Part shown: in pieces, positions 60,653 to 64,000 of the stretch
Layout of the letters: every line of letters starts with the position of its first letter
Numbering within the stretch: position 1 is the first letter of the stretch
Assembly (NCBI GenBank): GCA_017849615.1
Contig: JAFIGS010000012.1
Location: 124,001-188,000, forward strand
Source: Pseudolabrys sp.
GTDB lineage: Bacteria > Pseudomonadota > Alphaproteobacteria > Rhizobiales > Xanthobacteraceae
DNA: 64,000 nt
Direction: 5' to 3'
Notes under the pieces: generated by a model
Told to the model about the DNA's origin: nothing
Database searches by the model: none
The model's input: only the letters and a program-made list of their open reading frames with translations
Translations under genes and position numbers: made by a program

Positions 60653-61933
60653 TCAGCCCGCGCGCTTGAGCAGTTTTCCGAGCAGGCTCTGGCGACCGCG
60701 CTTGGCTTCGGCGCGGCCGGTCATGACCTGGGCCATCTGGCGGAACAGGTCCGCCGTTTTGTGGTTGGCCGCGACTTCGGCGATCATCTGGCCGTTATTG
60801 GCGGCCGTGCCGAACAATTGCGGCTCGAACGGGATCACCGTGAGCGGCTGATCTTCCAGCGCCTTGGCGAAGTCCGCAGGCGCGATCTCCGGCCGTTTCG
60901 GCACGCCGATCTGGTTAAGGCAATAGTGCGGCGGATGGTCGTTCGGCCGCGCCGCACGCAGCAGGTCCACCAGGTTCTTGGCGTTGCGCAGATTGGCGAG
61001 GTCGGGACCGGCGACGATGAGGATTTCGTCGGCGCTGATCAGCAGACGCCGGGTCCAGCCGGACCAGATGTGCGGCACGTCGAGGACGACGCAGGGGATC
61101 GACGCCCGCATCGAGTCGAGAATGGCGTCGAAAGCCTCGGCGCCGAAATCGTAGACGCGGTCGAGCGTCGCCGGCGCGGCCAGCAGGCTCAGGTGGTCGG
61201 TGCACTTCGACAGCAGGCGGTCGACGAATGCGGTGTCGATGCGGTCCGGCGAGAACACCGCGTCGGCGATGCCCTGCGGTGGGTCCTGATTGTAATCGAG
61301 GCCGGCGGTGCCGAAGGCGAGATCAAGATCGGTGACGACGCTGTCGAGGTTGAGATCGCGCGCGATCGCCCAGGCGATGTTGTGGGCAACGGTGGAAGCG
61401 CCGACGCCGCCCTTGGCGCCGACAACGGCGATGATGCGGCCGACCGGCTTGGCCTCCGGCGAGTGGAACAGGCCGCAGACCGAGCGGACAACGTCCAGCG
61501 TCGAAACGGGCGCGATCAGATAATCGCTGACACCGCGGCGGGTGAGCTCACGATACAGCGTCACGTCGTTGATGCGACCCACGACGATGACGCGGGTGCC
61601 GGCGTCGCACACCTCGGCGAGCTGATCGAGGCGCGTCAGGATGGAATCGCCGCGGCCTTCGGCTTCGATGATGATGACGTTCGGCGTTGGCGACATCCGG
61701 TAGGCTTCGACCGCAGCCGCGGCGCCGCCCATCTGGATCTTAACATGCGCCTTGGCCAGACGCCGGTCTTCGCCCGCCGACTGCACGGCGGCGGCGGTTT
61801 CCACGGTGTCGCAGAAGGCCTGCACCGAAACGCGCGGCGCCGGCGCGATGTGCTCGTCAGACGGCAAGGCCGCGGAGGCCGCCGTCTGGCTGCCGTCGTT
61901 CGCCTGGCCGAGCAGATGGGCGTTCTTGATCAT
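60653..61933 (-). CDS. cpaE: Tad pilus localisation ATPase CpaE
   Basis: This cytoplasmic protein of 426 residues has a receiver-like N-terminal domain (about 30-155), which in CpaE lacks phosphorylation, and a MinD/ParA-type ATPase domain. The deviant Walker A VVGAKGGVGAST is at residues 170-181, VVTDLDLAFGTAGLDYNQDP follows, and LDVPHIWSGW is the switch II region. CpaE positions the Tad machine at the cell pole. Its start overlaps the cpaD stop (ATGA). Confidence 0.94.
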   Translation of the reverse strand: MIKNAHLLGQANDGSQTAASAALPSDEHIAPAPRVSVQAFCDTVETAAAVQSAGEDRRLAKAHVKIQMGGAAAAVEAYRMSPTPNVIIIEAEGRGDSILTRLDQLAEVCDAGTRVIVVGRINDVTLYRELTRRGVSDYLIAPVSTLDVVRSVCGLFHSPEAKPVGRIIAVVGAKGGVGASTVAHNIAWAIARDLNLDSVVTDLDLAFGTAGLDYNQDPPQGIADAVFSPDRIDTAFVDRLLSKCTDHLSLLAAPATLDRVYDFGAEAFDAILDSMRASIPCVVLDVPHIWSGWTRRLLISADEILIVAGPDLANLRNAKNLVDLLRAARPNDHPPHYCLNQIGVPKRPEIAPADFAKALEDQPLTVIPFEPQLFGTAANNGQMIAEVAANHKTADLFRQMAQVMTGRAEAKRGRQSLLGKLLKRAG

Positions 61934-62676
61934 TTTCCGATATCGCTGATTTTGCCGCTGTCGAAGCCGCTGGATGAGTTCTGATAGGTACCGCTCGGGT
62001 TTTCACCCTTGCGATACTTGTCGAGCGCGACCGAGCGCCGCGCCGCGTAAGCCGGCTGTTCGCCGCGCGGCTGCACGAGATCCGCCGGGTTGTCGACCAT
62101 CGAGGCCAGGTTGCGCTGCGTCGAACAGCCGAAATTCCAGTAGGGCCGGTTCTGTCCGTAGCCCTTGTTCATGGACGGGCCGAGGTCGTCGGGCCATTCG
62201 CCACACGGACCGGCCTCGGCAACCATCTTGGTGTATTCGATCTTGATCGAGACCAGCGACGCCGATTCAGGACGATAGGGCCGCACATAGACGGCCTTGG
62301 CCGGCACGCCCGACGCCGCGAAGATGGAGTGAATTTCGCGCATGGAGTCGGCGGCGGCGCGATCGGCGTGGCTGCCGCGCGGCACCTGCACGACGATGCC
62401 GCTATTGGCTTCGCGCCTCCACCACTGGGCGAAGGCCAGCACGTCGGCGCGCTGTGCCGCCGTCAGGCCGCCGCGATTCTTGCCGATGAACACATCGACC
62501 TGACGTGCGCCCTCGCGCACAGTGATCGGGTGGCGATCGCGGTAGTCGAACGGATACTCGCTTCTCGCCGTCTGGGTCTGGTTGCAGGCCCCGAGCACAC
62601 TGGTGAGCGCGGCGGCGGCGAGCAGACGCAGCGCCATCTGGCGCCGCTTGCCCGGAAGATTTCGCGAACTCGTCAT
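61930..62676 (-). CDS. cpaD: Tad pilus lipoprotein CpaD
   Basis: This outer-membrane lipoprotein has 248 residues. The signal ends in TSVLGACNQT, giving a lipid-modified Cys near residue 31. The CpaD/TadZ-type core shows DYRDRHPITVREGARQVDVF near residue 45, EYTKMVAEAGPCGEWPDDLG and NFGCSTQRNLASMVDNPADL, a highly conserved family motif. It supports the secretin CpaC encoded just upstream. GGAG lies eight bases before the chosen ATG. It couples to cpaE by an ATGA overlap. Confidence 0.94.
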   Translation of the reverse strand: MTSSRNLPGKRRQMALRLLAAAALTSVLGACNQTQTARSEYPFDYRDRHPITVREGARQVDVFIGKNRGGLTAAQRADVLAFAQWWRREANSGIVVQVPRGSHADRAAADSMREIHSIFAASGVPAKAVYVRPYRPESASLVSIKIEYTKMVAEAGPCGEWPDDLGPSMNKGYGQNRPYWNFGCSTQRNLASMVDNPADLVQPRGEQPAYAARRSVALDKYRKGENPSGTYQNSSSGFDSGKISDIGK

Positions 62677-62693
62677 GGCATGGTCTCCGCCGC

Positions 62694-64000
62694 TCAATCG
62701 AGGATGAACCCGTATTTGCTCTGGGAAGGACCGGCGGGCGCCGGGCCCGGCTGCGGCTCGTTGCCGCCGTAGATCCGGTTCAGACGGCCGAGCAGCACGG
62801 TCGAGGGATCGCTCGGATCCGCAAAGCCGTCATCGGGCCGCGACAACTGCTTCTGCGCGACCGCGCGCACCACGTAGGGCGTGACGATGACAACGAGCTC
62901 GGTCTGGTTGTTGACGTAGTCGCGGCTCTTGAACAGCGAGCCGAGGATCGGCAACTGCATCAGGCCGGGGACGCCGTTGATCTGCTGCTTGGTCTTTTCC
63001 TGGATCATGCCGGCCAGCGCCAGCGAGCCGCCCGACGGAATTTCGACGGTGGTCTCGGCGCGGCGCGTCGAGATCGACGGCACGGTGAGCGCTGACGAGG
63101 CGCCCGGCACGGTGAGGGTCATCGAGTTGTCCGTCGACAGGTCGGACACTTCGGTCATCACCTTCAGCGAGATGCGGCCTTCCGACAGCACCACCGGGGT
63201 GAAGACCAGGCCGACGCCGAACTTCTTGAATTCGATCTGCGGCTGACAGACCGGCGGTGATTTCGTCGTGTCGCAGGACAGGCCGGACGGGATCGGGAAC
63301 TCGCCGCCGGCGACGAAGCTCGCGGTTTCGCCGGAGATCGCCGTCAGGTTCGGCTCGGCGAGCGTGCGCAGCACGCCGGCCCGGTCCATCGCCCGCAAGG
63401 TCGCGGTCACGTTCTTGCTGATACCGGCGAGGTTCGTGTTGCTGAGCGTCTGGCCGGTCGCCGAGAACGGGTTCTGCGTGTTGAGGTTGATGGTATTGCC
63501 GCCGTAGTTGAACGAGCCCGACACGTCGATGCCGAGCTGCTTGATGACGTCGCGACGCACTTCCGCAACCGTCACCTTGAGCATCACCTGGTCGCGGCCG
63601 CGGATGGTGATGCCATTGACCACACGGGTGCTGTCGCCGACGAGCCGCGAGGCAAGGTCGAAAGCCTGCTGCGATTCCGCGGCGCTTGAGGCCGAGCCGG
63701 TGAGCATCACGCCTTCGCCGACGCCCTCGATGCGGATATCGGCTTCCGGCATGCTCTGCTTGAGCGCGGCGCGCAGGCCGTTGAGATCGCGCGTGACAGC
63801 GATGTCGAAGCCGGCGATCTGCCGGCCGGCGGCGTCGAAGAAGAAGATGTTGGTTTGCCCGATCTTGACGCCGATCATGTAGACGCGGCGCGACGTGCGC
63901 ACCACGGCGTTGGCGATGGTCGGGTCGGCGACCAGAACGTCCTTGATGTCGGCCGGCAGATCGATCGCGACCGACTTGCCGATGCCGAGCGGCACGAAGC
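62694..64000 (-). CDS. cpaC: Tad pilus secretin CpaC (5' end missing)
   Basis: This outer-membrane secretin is cut by the right edge; about 435 residues are visible and the signal peptide is missing. The frame is open to the edge, so the internal GTG at its apparent start is not the true one. The N-terminal N0-like domain (LGIGKSVAIDLPADIKDVLV), a BON-like domain with GSASSAAESQQAFDLASRLV, and the secretin domain with TAISGETASFVAGGEFPIP, PSGGSLALAGMIQ and LGSLFKSRDYVNNQTELVVI are clear. It forms the pilus pore. Upstream genes, presumably cpaB, cpaA and the pilin, should lie just outside the window. Confidence 0.95.
   Translation of the reverse strand, partial: FVPLGIGKSVAIDLPADIKDVLVADPTIANAVVRTSRRVYMIGVKIGQTNIFFFDAAGRQIAGFDIAVTRDLNGLRAALKQSMPEADIRIEGVGEGVMLTGSASSAAESQQAFDLASRLVGDSTRVVNGITIRGRDQVMLKVTVAEVRRDVIKQLGIDVSGSFNYGGNTINLNTQNPFSATGQTLSNTNLAGISKNVTATLRAMDRAGVLRTLAEPNLTAISGETASFVAGGEFPIPSGLSCDTTKSPPVCQPQIEFKKFGVGLVFTPVVLSEGRISLKVMTEVSDLSTDNSMTLTVPGASSALTVPSISTRRAETTVEIPSGGSLALAGMIQEKTKQQINGVPGLMQLPILGSLFKSRDYVNNQTELVVIVTPYVVRAVAQKQLSRPDDGFADPSDPSTVLLGRLNRIYGGNEPQPGPAPAGPSQSKYGFILD

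Noticed and set aside
59088..60851. Plus-strand open frame of 587 codons over cpaF
   Set aside because: Antisense to a textbook ATPase gene; composition typical of shadow frames.
63993..63995. GTG as the start of cpaC
   Set aside because: The frame continues to the window edge and the protein lacks its signal peptide, so the true start lies outside.
1..64000. CRISPR array, tRNA, rRNA, insertion sequence, prophage or toxin-antitoxin genes
   Set aside because: I saw no regular spaced repeats, no cloverleaf sequences, no transposase or integrase motifs and no recognisable toxin or antitoxin pair.

Overview
The window is a GC-rich stretch of an alphaproteobacterial chromosome. Gene content and order (ChvI/ChvG next to HPr kinase, a mannose-type EIIA and HPr; ATP-type PEP carboxykinase; Tad/Cpa pilus genes; DUF2865 and LTXXQ proteins) point to the Hyphomicrobiales. 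The dispersed CCGG-rich intergenic repeats suggest the Bradyrhizobium/Pseudolabrys/Rhodopseudomonas side of the order; that placement is inference. I see no rRNA, tRNA, CRISPR array, transposase or phage gene. There are 56 supportable protein genes, two of them cut by the window edges, and no gene-free stretch longer than about 260 bases.

Layout. 0-3.8 kb: end of a cupin-type regulator, a GNAT acetyltransferase and two polytopic glycosyltransferases (GT39- and GT87-like). 3.9-5.4 kb: ahcY with a palindromic candidate operator. 5.5-8.7 kb: a LysR regulator and a TadE-TadG pair. 8.7-15.8 kb: a regulatory block with HPr, EIIA, HPr kinase, ChvG and ChvI on the minus strand, then a HugZ-like protein and pckA on the plus strand. 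This links envelope/acid sensing, the nitrogen-type PTS and gluconeogenesis. 15.9-25.8 kb: secreted and envelope proteins (LTXXQ, lytic transglycosylase, DUF2865, YidB-like, a Cys-repeat protein), a catabolic trio (4-hydroxyproline-epimerase-like, alpha/beta hydrolase, DUF1989) and a LysE exporter. 26-29 kb: polA, which carries an in-frame copy of an intergenic repeat. 29.2-31.8 kb: an acyltransferase and UDP-glucose dehydrogenase. 31.7-34.6 kb: a second minor-pilin cluster (two TadE-like proteins divergent from a TadG with a von Willebrand A domain). 34.6-45.1 kb: hrpB, a phosphohexomutase, a salicylyl-CoA-hydroxylase-like flavoprotein, an SDR, a small eRF1-like protein, pheA-kdsB and a membrane cytochrome c. 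45.4-53.8 kb: a Yej-type peptide ABC importer with two tandem binding proteins, followed by a DsbA-like protein. 53.9-56.1 kb: an NlpC/P60 hydrolase and an M17 aminopeptidase. 56.2-64 kb: the Tad/Cpa export core tadD, tadC, tadB, cpaF, cpaE, cpaD and cpaC (cut by the window end).

Points most worth a second look: the repeat domesticated inside polA, together with loss of a proofreading metal ligand; three separate Tad loci within 57 kb; candidate operators before ahcY, pckA, the LysR gene and the tadD/aminopeptidase divergence; and the uncharacterised epimerase-hydrolase-DUF1989 operon. I found no clearly new defence or mobile system.
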